64,000 bases of DNA, taken from contig NZ_NTFY01000006.1 of assembly GCF_002289565.1 (NCBI RefSeq), positions 52,248 to 116,247 on the forward strand. The letters run 5' to 3'. The translations under genes and the position numbers were made by a program. The notes beneath the pieces were generated by a model. That model searched no databases. It was not told the DNA's origin and saw only the letters and a program-made list of their open reading frames with translations. Of this stretch, positions 20,401 through 35,400 are shown in pieces. Positions within the stretch are counted from its first letter, which is position 1, and every line of letters begins with the position of its first letter. The DNA is from Rhodopirellula sp. SM50 (GTDB taxonomy: Bacteria; Planctomycetota; Planctomycetia; Pirellulales; Pirellulaceae).

Positions 20401-23400
20401 GTTGCGGGTGAAGTGATGGGTTTCGGTGTGATCGCCGACGATGGAGTTGCCGCTGGCGGTCGAGGAATTTGTAGAAGTCCCGCGGCTGGAGTTGATGGTG
20501 GTGGAAGACTGGTTCGTCGTGGTCGATTGCTGGTCGACCTCATTGAGCGTCGACTGGCTGGTTAGGAAGGCGCCGGTGACCGAATTGTGTTGGGATGAAG
20601 CGGTGGTGCGAGACGTGGAGTGTGCGATCGTCGTGGAGGTTTGAGTCAGGAATTGAGTCGTCTCTTCGGTTTGCGAGGTGGAGACGGAACTGGACAGGCT
20701 GGTGGATTCGCCGGAGATGCGGTTTCCCTCGGTCGTCGAAACCGTACTGCTTTCGGAGAGCACATCGGACCGGGACGAAACGTCTTGATTGGTCACGACG
20801 GTTTGGGCGTCGGATCGAATTCGACTTTGGTTCTCGCGGGTGTAATCGCCGGTGAGTGTGTTGGTGATCGAGTGGGAGTTCCCGGATGACTCGCTGGAGG
20901 AGGTCTGTGTCGACTGAAGTGTTTGGTTGCTCGTGGTTTGGGTGGAGGAAATGTTGGAGCGGTTTTGTTCGTCCTTGACGACCTGGGCCGTCTTTGCGCT
21001 GCCGGATCCTGAGTAAGACGACTCGCTGGTCTGCGATTCATCGGTTTCGATGCGTTGGATTTGACCGGACGGTTGGGTGTTGGCTTGAACTTGATGGGTC
21101 GTCGTCAGGCTGAACCCGTAGCCTTCGAAGCTGAAGTCGCCTTGTTTGGCGTTGCCCCATTTTTCGGCATCGGATTCGGATTCCGCGTGTACGTTCGACT
21201 CGTTTCGACGGGTCTGGTTGGTTTCGACGATTTGGGTGTCGCTGATCGAACTCGATTTTGATTCGATCAAAAAGTCGCCGGTCTTCTTGTTTCCCTGGCT
21301 TTGTTTTTCGCTGTCGGTGGTCCCGGTTGAATGGGCGGTTGAGGTGACGGGACCGTTGGTCGTGACGGATTGCGACGTGGTGGTTTGGTGGGAGCGTTCG
21401 TCATAGGCATATTTGCCGCTGTACAAATCGCCGGTCTGATTGACGACGGCCGATGTCGTGCCGCTTTGAGACGAGGAGGACAGAAAGTCCGAGTCGACGG
21501 CGTTGGTGGTTGTGGTGGTGGATTGAGATGTCGAAAGGAGCTGGTTGGTGAAGTTGAAATCGCCATCGAGATCGTGGCCGCTACCGGTCAACGTAGAGGT
21601 CGACGTCGTTTGGCGACTGGATTCGTTCGTATGCGTTTGGTTGGCGTCGGTCTGTTCGCTGCTGGATTGGCTGGTCGAAGAGCTGGATAGTTGAAATCGT
21701 CCGCTGGCGACGTCGTAGGTTTTGCGTGCGTTGGTGGTGGCCGTTGAGGAGCCGCTGGAGACGGACCGCAGCGATCCGTTGGTTTGTGATCGCTCGATGA
21801 TGGTCGACGTGGCGACGGTATCGATCTGCAACGAGTAGTCGCCGGACATCGGGATCACGCCGTGGACGTGGTAGTCGCTGGTCGACTCGGTCACGTCGGT
21901 GAACTGAAACTGTTGTCGTCCGCCGCGGTGATCGACTCGGCTGGACGTGACGACCCTCAGGTCTTTGGTCACGTCGTAGGTTTCGTTGCCGAATTCGTGC
22001 AGCGTTTGGGTTGTCGATTGACTGCCTTGCAAGGTAAAGTCACCGATGAACGAGTTGCCGCCGCCACCGACCAGACTGTCAACCTGACCTGCCAAATCGC
22101 CGTCGATGAAGCGTTCTCCGACGGTGGTGTAGCGGGTGGTGTTTTCCGAGGTTCGTATCCAGTCGAAGTACGGGTCGGTAACCGCGTCATCGAGATCCCC
22201 CAGGTCGTAAACGACGGTTTTCTGGTCGACGAAGAAGCTGGTCACGGAAGCTTCGGTCACGGAGGATTCGGCGAAGGAGTTGGTTTCGCTGGTGAAGGTG
22301 TTGTCGAGTTTTCCGTCGAAGGTCGTTTGGTAATCGGCAACATAAAATCCGCCGGCGGCAAAGTTGACGCTATTGACCAGTCCTCGCGCGACGACTTGGC
22401 GGATCTTGATCTCGGATCCGTCACCTTGTTGGGTAAAGTTCGGCTCACCCTGGCCGTCGCTGCCGGCGGTCTCCAGGCCGAATGAGTAGGTGAATCCCGC
22501 GCTGCCGACCGCGGCGACTTCGAAGGAGCCGCTGTTGTGGTCGATCGCGACGAAGGTTTTCAGGCCCAGCGAGGACGGCGTCGATTCGACCGCTTGTCGC
22601 GGTTTATTCACGGTCGAAGGTGCGTCGGTCCGGGCGTCGTCTTCGTCGTCGGGAGATTCAAAGTCGATGAATGGGAAGGCAAAACTTTGCACCGTCGGCT
22701 CGATCGCGTTTCCTTCCTCATCTAGCAGCGCTAAACGTTCGATCTGTTCTTCGGTGGTGACATCGATGACGTTGGCAAGCGTGACCGCCAGTCCGCCGTT
22801 CTCATTTTTGGTGTCGGTGATCAGTACGGTGATCACGTAGGGACCTTCGCGAAGGTAGTGGTGTTCGGTCACGACTTCGAAGGTCAGTGGGACGGAACCG
22901 CCGCCGGCACTCGATTTTGGGATGATCAACGCGGGAATCGGTTCGTGGTTCGCCGCGTCGCCGCGACCCTCGGCTGGATCGTGCAGTGGTTCGTCGCCGA
23001 AGTAAACCGTCGCCTGGAATTGATCAGCGGAGGCATCGGGGTCACCGGCGACGAACGTGGCAACGGACGCTCCGACGTACAACCCGGATTCATCGGGTGT
23101 TTGGTTGCTGCTGCCGTCCGGTTCGGTGGGGACGGGTTGATCGACGAGGCGTCGGAAGACGGTGTTGTCGGTCAATGAGCGGCCTTCGAATGCGTAAACC
23201 ACTTCGCCGGAAGTTAACGGTGGTGGGGTGGCACGCAGCACTTTGTCGTTGGTTGCAAACGCGATCTGTCCCGAGTTGTTGATGATGTCGAAGCCTTCGA
23301 TGGCATCGATCCGGCCCGCTTTGGGCACTAAGTCTCCGATCTCCGCGACCACCGAGTGCCCCAGGAATTGACTCGGCGGCAGTGGGGCTTGTTTTAAATC

Positions 23401-26400
23401 GGGCGGGAAATAGAACCGTGCGGTGTGCAGCCCCGTCTTGCCGCCGCTGCCGGTTGCCATGAAGGCGACGGTCAGGAATGGAGTTCCGGCAGCCGTGTCG
23501 GAGGTTCCGTCGATCGTCCCGACCAGTCCACCGGCGACCCCGACCAGTGAGTCGTCATGGTTTTCCTCTTCCTCGTCGTCGGTGTCGGAATCACCGTCGC
23601 TGGAACCGGAGGCTTCGTCGAGCGATTCCAGTGTGACCAGTCCGTTGATGCCGATGGCGCCTTCGACGATTTGCGAGACGCCGCCGATCCCGACATCGTC
23701 CACGTTGACTTCGTTGGGATCGATGTAGGGGTCGGCCGACTCGCCGACGACTTTGATCCAATTGTTGTCTTGCGGGTTGATCGCGTAGATCCCGCGCCCC
23801 ATCGGTCCGACGGCCGCCGCGGCGATGATTCCGGTGTCGCTGATGGCGACGCCCTTGTCGAGGGCTTGGAAGTTTTCCAGGCGGTGTGTGTTGCCGTCCA
23901 GATCGATGGTGACGATGCGCCCATCATCGACATAGACGCCCCAGCCGACGTCGGAAAGCTGGATGTTTTCGACGGGGGCGTTGATGGGGATTTGGACGTA
24001 GGGCTGCGCGCGATCTTCGCTGTACGTGACCAGGCTCAGTTCCGCGCTGGTTTCCGAATTGTTGGTTTCGGCGACGAAGATCGACTGGCCAAGATTGTTG
24101 ACGGTGACACTGTCGGGATAGATCGACGTGAAGGGTGTCACATAAAGTTGTTCTTCGTAGATGGACGCCAGTGATGTACCGAGGGCGACGCTACGGAACA
24201 GTGAAAAATCAAAGTTGTCGGGGTCTTGGAAAACGTTCCAAACGGGATTGGCCGGGGTGAAGTAGGTGCTGGACCAGACCGGATCGAGCGTCCATACGCG
24301 CGGGACCAGCGTCTGCTCGCCCAGCAGTGCCGCTCCGGAGATCGGGGGCAGGACGGCGGCGAAGCCTGAGAGTTGCAGGTCCAGCAACTTGGGGTCGCCC
24401 CATCGCAAACCCGAGTTGGCCAAGCCCGAATCGCCGACTGCGTATTGTTTGGGCGTTCCATAGCTGTCGCCCGCCAAGACCCGTTCGGCGTTCCAGAGTT
24501 CCGCATAAGACAGCGCCACGTCGGCCAATTCGAGCAATGGATAACCGACCTGAATCACGCCGGAGACCGTGCGGGCGTTCAGCTGACGTTGGACCAGTAG
24601 ACGATTGAAGTCGGTCAGCTGCACGTTGTCGCTGAATCGCAATTCGGGCGTGTCGGTCCCAGAACCGCGGGGCGGTGAAGAGACGGTGGCTTCGCCGAAC
24701 AGGAATTCATTGGGGATCAGCGGTTTCGCCGTACCCGTCTGATCGCTCCAGATCAATGGAGTATCGCGACCCGAGACGGTGGCGGTGTAGGCGACGTTGC
24801 CGTGGTTGTTGATCGAAACGCCGGACCCGATTCGATCGTAACCCTTGCCGACGAGTTCAAAGCTGTACGCCGAGGGACCGCTGCGCACGATGATCTCCAC
24901 CACACCTTCGCTTGAGGATTGGGGTGGCGCGGCGGTGCTTCGATTTTCGTTCGCGAAGGCTGCTGATGACGGCGAGACTTCCGTGAGCGTGTAGGTGAAG
25001 CTGTCGATGACGTCCACGCCGGCGGCTTGCAGATCGCGGAGGGTTTGACTGGACGTCGGGTCGTAGCTGAAACTACCGTCGGGGCGGACGATCACCCGTG
25101 CACCGTATTGGCTGAGTCCGTCGAAGGAGGCTGCTAAGACGGTGCCGCTGGACGCCGAGTCAGGATCGTGGTCGTTGGTCAACACACCATCGTCGGCGGG
25201 GACTTCGATCGTCTGTGACGCGACGGTCCAATAGCCGCGTTCGATGTCGTCGATACCCGCGATGGGCGCGTCGTCGACGCCGTGAATCTCGATGGTAACG
25301 GTTGCGGTCGACTCGGCACCTTGGACATCCAAGACGACGTAGGTGAACGTGTCCAATGCCGTTTCGCCGGCGGCAAGATGATCAAAGACACCCTGCGGGT
25401 CGTAGTCGAACGTGCCATCGGGACGCAACGAGATGGCCGCGCCACCGACCGAACGCGATTCGGTTTGGCTGGGGTCGAGGATCAGCGGCGGCGGTGAGTC
25501 GTTGTCGAAATCGTTGGCGAGCAAGCCGTTGACGAGGTGGGGCGTCAGCAGGCCGTCTGCCGGCACGCCGGTGTACACGTCATCGAACGCTGTGGGAGCG
25601 TCGTTGGAGCCGACAACGGTGAGCGTGATCGGTTGAGCGGCGGAGAGGTCCAGTCCATCCGTGACGCGGAACCAGAATGTGTCTTCGGCGAATTCGTCAT
25701 CGGAAAGCGATTGAATCGCGATGACGCCGGAGGAGTTATAGGTGAACGTGCCGTCGCGCCAGATCGAGACCGTGGCGCCGAGCGAACTGGTGACCACTTC
25801 CTCCACAGCGGCCAATTCGGGATCCGAGGGCAGAGAGTCGGTATCGACGGCACCGGCGAGCAGGGACTCGAAGGTCGCTTGGTCGATCACACCGTCTTCG
25901 GTAAGGCGAGCCGTTCCCGTCGCGGCGGCAGGGGCGAGGTTGATTGGGCTTTGGACCCAAACGCTCGCCGTCGACGAATGGGGCACGCCGTTAGAGTCGA
26001 CGATGGTGTAAGTGATTCGATCGATCCGATGTTCACCGGCGGCCAGCGAACCCAACGCGGCGACGTCACTCGGGTTGTAGACGATTTGCTCGCCAGACGG
26101 GTTGCTCCGAGACAGTGTGACGGTGGCACCGAGCAGGCTGGTCGGTTCAAGCGAAACGATGACGAGCGAGTCGTTGACATCGGGATCGACGTCGTTTCGT
26201 AACAGATCCGCGGGGTCGATGTTCGACGATGTGCCGGCGCGGGTGTAAAGCGAAACCGCCGAGTGGGATGGTTCGTCTTGGACGGCCACCGGAGGTTGGT
26301 TTTCGCCGACGATCGTGATCCAAACCGTTGCGGTGTGCAGGCTGGAGTCGGCGGCGCGGACGGTGTAGGTGAAGGAGTCCGTGATCGATTCCCCCAGGCC

Positions 26401-29400
26401 GATTCCGGAGTAAGTATCGGCCGGAACGAGCGTCAAGCTGCCATCGGAGGCGACCGTGACGCTTGCTCCCCAGCGAGTCGCATCGTCGGCGATCCAGACG
26501 CTGGTGATACCCGAGGCATCGTTGGCGATCAGGCCTCCGGCAGCGTCGACCGAGAGCGATTCGGATGCGTTGCCGCGAAAGTAGTCCGTCACCGCGATGA
26601 CATTGGTTGCCGAGGGAAGTGCGAGCGACACGGGAGCGTGCCGTGTTGCAGCTCCGTTTGCCAAGTCCGCCATCGTCGCGGTGGCGATCGTCTGGGTCGG
26701 CGCAGTCGTTGCGGAGAAGCTGAATGTCAACTCGCCGCTGCCGCTGAGTCCGCCGGCCGCGTCAACGGATGAGAATTCGACGGCGGAGTCGCCGGGCGAG
26801 TAGGCGACCGACCAGGATGCGGGGACGACGAAGTCACTTGCGATGACGCCCGTCGCCATCGGTAAAGTGATCGTGTCGAGACGCTGACTGGTGTTGGCTG
26901 CGGCGGTTGCGGTGATCACGTAGCGGTAGTCATCGCCCAGCGGCGTGACCGAGCTCTGCAGCCCAGCTTGGCTTGCCGAATCTCGGGTCCAGACCAACGA
27001 CGTCGGGGCACTCGTTCGGCCTTGATTGTCGGTCGCGCGAAAGTACAACGCGTGATCGCCGTCGACAAAGGGCGCGCCATGGATCGCTTCGACGTCGGAC
27101 GGTGTCAACACGAAATGATCGGCGGTGGTATACGCCGTCAAGTCAACGACGCGAGCGGAGAAGCTCGGGTCGGTGCTGAGTTCGGCGACGGCGATCGCAG
27201 TTTCGCTGCGCAGTCGCCCTTGGATCGTTGGCGGCGTGATCGCGTTCACGTCGACACTGGTGAACGTGAACTCCGGTGGCAGCACGGCACCGCGTGTGAA
27301 AACAACGCTCTGTTCCGTTCTGTTTCCGGCGGGGGCTTCGGAAATGACCAGAAACTCATTCGAACCGACCTGCAGATCGGTGATGAAAAAAAACGTGCCG
27401 GCGGCGTCGGCGATCGGTGTTTCTCGCTGTCCGGTCATCGTGATTCGGCTACCCGGTTCGGCGGTTCCGATCAAGCTGACTTGGGCATCAGTCGTGTGAT
27501 TGGCCCGCACGCTGCTTTGGTGCAGCGGCATCAATTCCAGGGTCAGGTCCGATGGCGGGATCGCATCGATCGTCAACACCAGTGGCTCCGACGGGCCGGC
27601 CACATTCCCCGCGGCGTCTTCGATGGTGGTGGTGACGTTGTACGTTCCGCTATCCAGACTCGGTAACGTGTGCTGTGCCGCGCCCGTGGAATAGATCTCG
27701 CCGGACAGCGTTCCATCCAAGTAGAACTTGACCAACGCTCCTCGCTGGGCAAACACACGCACCACGGGCTCGGTTTCCGACGTCAAGTTGTCTTGATCGC
27801 TGTGGCCGAGATCGCTGGATGTCATCAGGTCCGGCGGGGTTTGCAACGGCGGGGGTTGACGGTCCAGGTCGAACTGAAAGTCTGTGGAAGATTCATTTCC
27901 GGAAGCATCGGTTGCCCACAGTGTCAGCAGATGGCGTCCGTCAGCCACGCTCTGGCCGGCAATGGATTCCAGGGTCGCCAGGTCGATCATCACGAGGTCT
28001 TCGACCAGGGTGGCTGTGATGTCACGCGGCGGCGATCCGTTCAAAGTCCCGGAGAGCGACACAATCGCCGACGCGTCGCGGACGGTGCCGGCAATCGTCG
28101 GATCGCGGGTGCGTCGATCGGTGGCGCTGCGCCCGGTATCGTTGACCAGGTTCACGTCGAATGCGGGGCCGTCGATGTCGACAAAGGTCAATTCGATTTC
28201 GACGGTTTGAACGTTGCCCGCGATGTCCGTTGCCGTGACGACCAGCGGGTTGACGCCCGCGCCCAAACGGACATCCTCGATCATGAAAGACCCGAAGTCA
28301 TCGGCGTCGGCAAAGATCGGTTTCCCCTGGATCTGCAATCGCGTTCCCGGTTCGGCGCGGCCGACCAGTGAAACGATGGTTGAATCGGTATGGAAGGGAC
28401 TGCCCAGGTCATCGCGTCGCTGGGTTTCATTCAGCCCGATTGTGGGTGCGATGAAGTCGTCGTCAAAGGTGATGAAGCGGGCCGCGGTGAAGGGGCTGGC
28501 ATTCCCGGCGGCGTCAACCGACTGGGCGACATAGCGGTGCCGCCCCGGCAGGCTGCGGGTGTGGAGCGAAAGAGATTCGGCAGCATCGGCCCGATCGACG
28601 ACTTCGCCGTCGACATACAGAACGACTTCTGTATCCGTTGCCGTCACACCGGTGATGAACGTCAGCGTGTCGCGGTTGGTGACGCCGTCGCCTGGGGTTC
28701 CCGAATCGCTGGCGGCGTCCAGGACGAGTGGAGCCGGGACATCCGGCCGTGTGGTGTCCAGCCGAAACGTCAATGCGGCGATTTCCGATGCATGTCCGAG
28801 CGCGTCGGTCGCCCGCATCCGAACTCGCACACCACCGTCGCCCAGCCGGTGCCCTGCGATCGTCTCCAGAATGCTGCGTGAAAGCGTGAATGCGTTGTCG
28901 CGAAGGGAGCCGAGCGAATTGACAAACGGTCCATCGCCGACGCTGACTTGGAAACTCGTGATCTGACTTGCGTCATCCACAATTCCGGAGACAGTGGGAT
29001 CGTTGGTCAAACGATCGGTATTCGAAACCCCGGTGTCGCGTTCCAATGCCAATCGGATTTCGGGTGCCGAACGATCGGGGGCGTCGTATCGTGCAGAGAC
29101 GTTGGTTTCGATGGCGTTGCCGGCGATGTCTTCGGCGACGATTCGAAATCGGTTGACGCCATCGGCAAGACGAATGGCATCGATCTGGAAACCGCCGTCG
29201 CTCGCTGCGATGGTTTCCGCGATGGCGGTTTGCGAGTCCAGCCCGCGGTAGATACGCACCGTCGCATGGGATTCCGTCGAACCCGAGACGACGCCGGAGT
29301 CCGAGTCCAGCGACGGCAGTTGAAGATCGGCGACGATCGAATCCGGCGGCCTCGTGTCGATGGTGACGTCGAGTGCGGCACCGACGGCGCTGGTGTTTCC

Positions 29401-32400
29401 GGCAACATCGCTCACCGATGCCGTGATCACGTGGTTCCCTTCCGGGACTCCCGCCAATGTGACTTCGCCGACGCCCTCGGGCAACAGGAATTCGGCATGC
29501 GGATTCCCATCGATAAAGAACGCCACGTTTGTCAGTTCGGGAACCTCCAACGCAACAACCAGCGAGGTGGCGCGGGTGATCCGATCGGTCGAATCGCGGC
29601 CGTGATCACTGTCGACGGAAAGCAACAATTCCGGCGGAACGTCCGGTGCCGTACGATCAAGGAGAAACGAAATCGATTCCGCTCCGGACGCGTTGTCGTA
29701 TTGGTCGACCGCAACCAGGGTGAAGGTGACGTTGCCGTCGTCGAGTTCCGTTCCGATGGCGTGTTCGATCGCGGCTGCGGTGAGGTGAAAGGTGTCGCCG
29801 GTGATCGCGCCGGAAACATCAAACGGTCCGGTTGTTTGTTGCGTCGAGTGTTCATCGGATGTCGATACGATCGTCAAAAACAACCCCGTCACGTTCGATT
29901 CGTCACTCAAGGCGCCGCTGATGGAAGGTGAGGCAGTGACGGCGTCGGTTTGGTATCGCCCGGTGTCATCGGCCAAGGTGAAAGCGATCGTGGGCGGATT
30001 GGATTCCAAACGCGGACGGAACACATTCATGCTGCGCGGTCGTTCGTTGCCCAAGGCATCGGCGGCGGTGACGGTCAATCGATTGGGGCCGAAACGCAGC
30101 GGAATGCCGTCGAGTTCAAAATCGCCGGCGGCATCAGCAATGGTTGTCGTTGGACTGCCGGCGATCGAGACAACCGCGCCGGGTTCCGTCCTGCCGATCA
30201 GCGAAATGAAATCGCTGCCGGTTGTCTGATCACCCAACGCTCCGGTGTCGCTGGCGGGATCCAATCGCAAAGACTCGATCAGCGGAGCGGTGGTGTCGAT
30301 GGTGATGGAAAGCGACGGTGACGTTGCGCTGCGATTTCCCGTCGGGTCTTCCGCGCTGGCGGTGAACGAGAAGGTTCCGTCGCCGAGTGATGCCAGGTTC
30401 AGCGGGAAGTCGACGGGGCTTTGTGCGATCCTCAATCCGACTTCGCGACCGTCGCGGTACAACCGAACGATGCTGCCGATCTCGCCGACCGACCGAATGA
30501 CGACCTGGGGATCCGCAACGGTCAGCGTTGACGTGACGTTGCCATCGGCGTCCAACAATGTAGGGGTTGAGGGGCTCGCCGGTGCGGTTTCATCGATCGC
30601 GAATTCGACGTCCACCGACTCGGATGCGTTGTCGTACCGGTCGATCGCCACGAAGCTCAGCGTATGATGGTCCGGCGCGAGCGTTTTGCCGGCGATGGTA
30701 TACAACTCCGTCAATGGCAACCGCAACGCATTTTCGGAAGACAATCGATCGACGAGTTCGATCGTCGGGGAACCACCCACGGAAACTGTCAACGAAGCCA
30801 CTTCGCTGACGTCATCGACGACCAACGACAATTCCGCATCGGTGCGAAAGGCGTTGACCAGCGGCAATCGGTTGTTCGCAAGCGTGACGCCGGCCAGGAT
30901 CTGCGGCGGGTCTTGATCGGTCGTGATCCCGAGTCGATTGCGCCAGACGACGAAATCGTGCCGATCGATCATCCCTTCACCCGTCAGGTCGCGATGGCGT
31001 TGATAGCGAGGGGATTCGACGTTGGAATTCAGACTGATTCGAATGTCTCGCCAATCGTCGGTATCGACTTCGTTGTTACCGTTGACGTCACCGAGCAGTC
31101 TGTGGAACGGAAGCGGCAAGTACTCCCCGCCGAACTCCGGTCCGCTGGCCATCGTTTGCAAGCGGTTTGCGTTGCTGGCGATGCCTGCATTGCGGAGCAT
31201 CAGGTAGTATTGATCGTCTTGGTGGATTAATCCGTCGACGTCGATCGTCAGCGTAAACGTGTCTGAATCGTACGAAAACTTCTCGCTCGGGATTCTGACT
31301 TCGTCGCCTTCGGTATTGGAAATGAAGATGTCTGCCGAGGCGTCGGCGATCCAGGCGTCCTGGTTGAAGGTCACCGCAAGGGTGTGTAATCGCGACCGTT
31401 GGACTTCGCCGGCATTGACTTCGAACCCGCTGATCGACATCGGGTTGACGAAGACACTGCCCACGTCCAGCCGCAGTCGTTCTTCGGAAGAAACGGGGTC
31501 GGCGGATTGGTCGGTGGCCGTGAGGGTGACGTTCAGCATCGCTTGCCCGCTCCAACCGGCCGAAGGCATCAGTTGCAGTCCATCTAGATCGTCGAGCCCT
31601 AGTCGATAGTGCCCGTCGGCGATGCGGACGCCTTGATTGAGCGTTGCGCCTTGGGGCAACGAAGCGACCGTGACCGTGACGCGTTCACTGCCGTCGGCAT
31701 CGGTCGCCGCCGCATCGATCTGCAACGGCAGCGGCGTGTCTTGATCGCCGCGGGCGGTGTGAACGACCAACGACGGTGTATCGGTGATCGGCGTCACGTT
31801 GATGCTGACAAAGGCTTCGTTAGAGACGTAGCCATCGACGTCTTTGACGGTGTAGGTGAAGGAGTCGCTGCCGGAGTAGTCGGGTTCGGGCGAATAGTTG
31901 ACGATCCCCGATTGCGGGCTGACGAACACCTGTCCGTGTTCGGGCGGCGTCACGATGGTCAACGATGTGTGATCCAGCAACGATTCATGATCGGAATCGT
32001 TGGTCAGCACATCCAAGTTGACCGGCACGTCTTCTTCGGTCGCGGCCAAGTCGGTTCGCGCGATTGGCGCGCGCAGCCCCCCAGACACCAAGAACACGTC
32101 GTCGATTCGTGCATGACTGTTTGGCTGGGCAAACCCGATGAGATCGATCGACAACACGGCCAGGGTTCCCGTCGGGACCGCATCGATGTCGATCTGCACC
32201 AGCATTCTGTCGCCGGTGAAAATGCCGGCCAGGTCTTGTGATGGATCGTGGGATCGGGCGTCGCCGACAATGACGCCCGATCCGCTGCGGTAGGTCCCGT
32301 CGGCGGAAAAATTGAGTGAAGCATCGGTCTGGCCCAGTGGGATCACGCCGGCCAGGGGGGCAAACGTATTGGCATCGAGCAGCGCGATTTCCAACGCATC

Positions 32401-35400
32401 GGGCGCGCGGTTGGGGGCCGCGGAGAGGTTTAGATTGGAAACGGTTAGCCGCAGGGTCGAGGCTTCGTCGGGAACGTAAAACGCTTGGCGAAGTGACGTT
32501 CGTTCGGTTGGGGATTCCGACAGTTCCGCGGCGCCGTTGTCAAAATGAACGTTTCCGGTCGTCGTCCAGGCCTCGTCGTCGGCATCAAACCCTCCGTTGC
32601 GAATGTCAAACGTCGCCCCAGCCAACGGCGTCAGCAAAGTCTGCGTGAAGGTCGGTGGATCGACTGTCGGCGGCAGTTCGGGGGTGGGCGTGATCCGGGT
32701 GTCGTCGCCGGTCGAGGGATCAATGGGCGGATCGATCGGTGGCTGCGAATTGTCGCCCGGTGGCGGCGTGGTGGAGGGAAAGTCGGCGGAGGTGACAAAG
32801 CGATCGTCCCATGCGGTCGCGACAAAGCCCGATGTAAACCCGAAGTTCGCAGCCAGCAATTGTGAGTCGGCGATGGTGATCGCGCCGTCGGCATTGAAGT
32901 CGGCGGCCGCGTCGTAGTTTCGGTCGCCGGTAAAACTTCCAATGGAATTTGTCAGCGCCACACTATCGAGCCCGTCGACGACGCCGTCGCGATTGATGTC
33001 GCCCACCACATCCAAATGCAACCGGTAGCGCCCCGCGTCATCGGCAGATGCCCCTGCGACGGTCAGCACGTATTGATCGGCACGCTGAATTGCAAACAGC
33101 GCGACCGTTCGATCACCGTCGACGCTGCGGGCGATCGGATCGAGTCCGGCGATTCGTGGCGTGTCAGCGATGAACGGACTGCGGTAACGCTCGATGATCG
33201 CACGCACCCAAACGACGTGTTGATCGGTGCTGCGCAGCTGGGCGTCGTCGATGGTGAAGGCATATTGATCGGTCTGACCGGCGTCGAGTTCGCCGATGAT
33301 GGACGAGGATGCAAAATCAGCGGCACGACCAAGGTCCGCCGTCAGCGGCTGGTCGGCTGGATAGGCGCGATGGTTGCCGTCGACGCTGACCGCGACCGAG
33401 AGTGTTTCGCCGTTTTCGGATTCATAGCCATAGCGGTGCAGCGACTGCGTGACGTCGGACGCGGAGGCGACTTCGACGAGTCGGCCGGCGTCGTCGTAGC
33501 GGTAGTGCAGATCCATCGTCGGCGTGCGGAGCGATGCGATCTGGCCTTCCGCGTTGTGAACGATTGCAAGAAACTCGCCCGAAGGAAGCAAGATGCCGCT
33601 GTCGCTGATCTGCACGATTTGGCCGCCGGGCCATTGCTGACGCGTGATCCTGCCCGCTGCGTCGATCCAGTCGACCCGGCCATCGGGATGAACCAACTCG
33701 TACGCGTGATCGGCTGAAATAAAATTGGCGGGATGGTAGGGCTGACCGCTGGCTTGGTCGTAATAACGCTCTCCGCCGCGAACCAATAAACGATCGATGG
33801 ATCGCAGTTCGTAGTCGACACCGGCATCGGCCGCCCAATGCGGTTCGTAAAAGACCAGGGAGTTGTTGGCAGGAAAGAGCTGAAGGCGTTGCGGTTCAAA
33901 CGTGAACCCCACGCGGCGTCCGTCGAGAAGACTCAAATAGATGCGATCGCCGCCCGACAGAGCCGAATGGACTCCTGCCGACGACACGTCCTCCGATTTG
34001 GTGAAAGCTTGCAGGGCAACGTTTTGAAACGTGAAACGCCAGGATTGGCGAAGCGAATCGTATTGACGCGCGATCTGGAAGGTTTGGTCGCCGAACGTGA
34101 TTTCTGCGTCAACATCTGTTTTGGTGAAGGCATCGATTTTCGAGTCCGAGTTGACCTCCACGTCCAAGGAGCTTTGTGATTTCCGTCCGCTGATATCGCT
34201 GGCGGTTAAGCGGATCGTGTAAAAACCGTTGGCCAGCGATGCCGGGTCGAGCGACGTCAACGTCAAGTCATCGCCGGTCGTCTGACCACTTGCCAGCGTT
34301 TGAAACTTGTTCGATCCGTGGTCCGCAATTTCCAGCAACCAGTGGTCCAGGGTGACGTCGTTGATAGCGGCAACCAAATCGGTCGGCTCGGTGATTCTTT
34401 GGGAACCATCAATCGATAGCGCGACTTGGGGGGCGTCCTTGTCCGTGCCCGCTCGGACTCGCACCGTTTCGGTGACGGTCGCGACAAAGCCGTCGACGTC
34501 GATCGCCGTGGCAGCCAGCGACGTTTTACCCGGGGAGCCGGCGATGATCGCGGCGCGACCTTGTTCGTCCAGCGTGACTTCGGTGCCTTCGTAGGTCAGT
34601 GACAGCGACTCGATCGGCGCAACGCCGTCGGCGATCACATTGACTCGGATCGTTTGTCCCGGCAATGCGGGAAAACTGGGCGTAGTGACAATTCGAACCT
34701 CGGGCAAACGAGGTGTCGCGACCGATTCAATCACAAGATTGTGTTTCGTTTCCGCCAATCCGTCGCTCACTCGGACGTCGACGACGTAGCTGCCGAGTTG
34801 ACCGGGGTTGGGAATCCAGGTGATCCGACCAGAGGCTGCATCCAAGGTGGCGCCATCGGGTAAACCGTATGCGGCATACGTCAGCGTGTCGTCGAGATCG
34901 GGATCGGACGCGGCCAATTGGAAATCAAGCAACTCGCCGACAAGCACTTGATGGTGTCGGGTTTCGATCGTCGGTACACGGTTGACATCGTCCACGACGA
35001 TCGGGACGCGGATCGAATCGGATGCGTTTTCCGCATCGGTCAGGGTGAAGACAACGTCGTGGATGCCGGCCTGGTCGAACGCCGGTTGCCAGCGGAACAC
35101 GCCGCTGCTGGGATCAAACAACGCACCGTCGGGCACACCGTCGGCGGTCAACGTCAACGGTCCGCCATCGAAATCGTCCCCGGTGATTCGGAATTCCATC
35201 CAGACGCCTTCCCGGGCGAATTGCGGCGCGGGTGAGGCGAGTCGTGGGGCGCGGTTGACGGGAACCACGTCGATGGAAAACGATTGCGTATCAGAGGCCG
35301 ATCCATCGGTCGCAACGATGTCGATGGTGTACGAACCAGAATCGTCAAACGATGGCGTCCACTCCAACACTCCGTCGATCGGGTCCAACGTCGCCCCGGC

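Noticed and set aside
14580-22065. Regular ~141-bp periodicity considered as a CRISPR-like or satellite array
   Set aside because: The period is a protein repeat inside one open frame; units are diverged and there are no short identical repeats with unique spacers.
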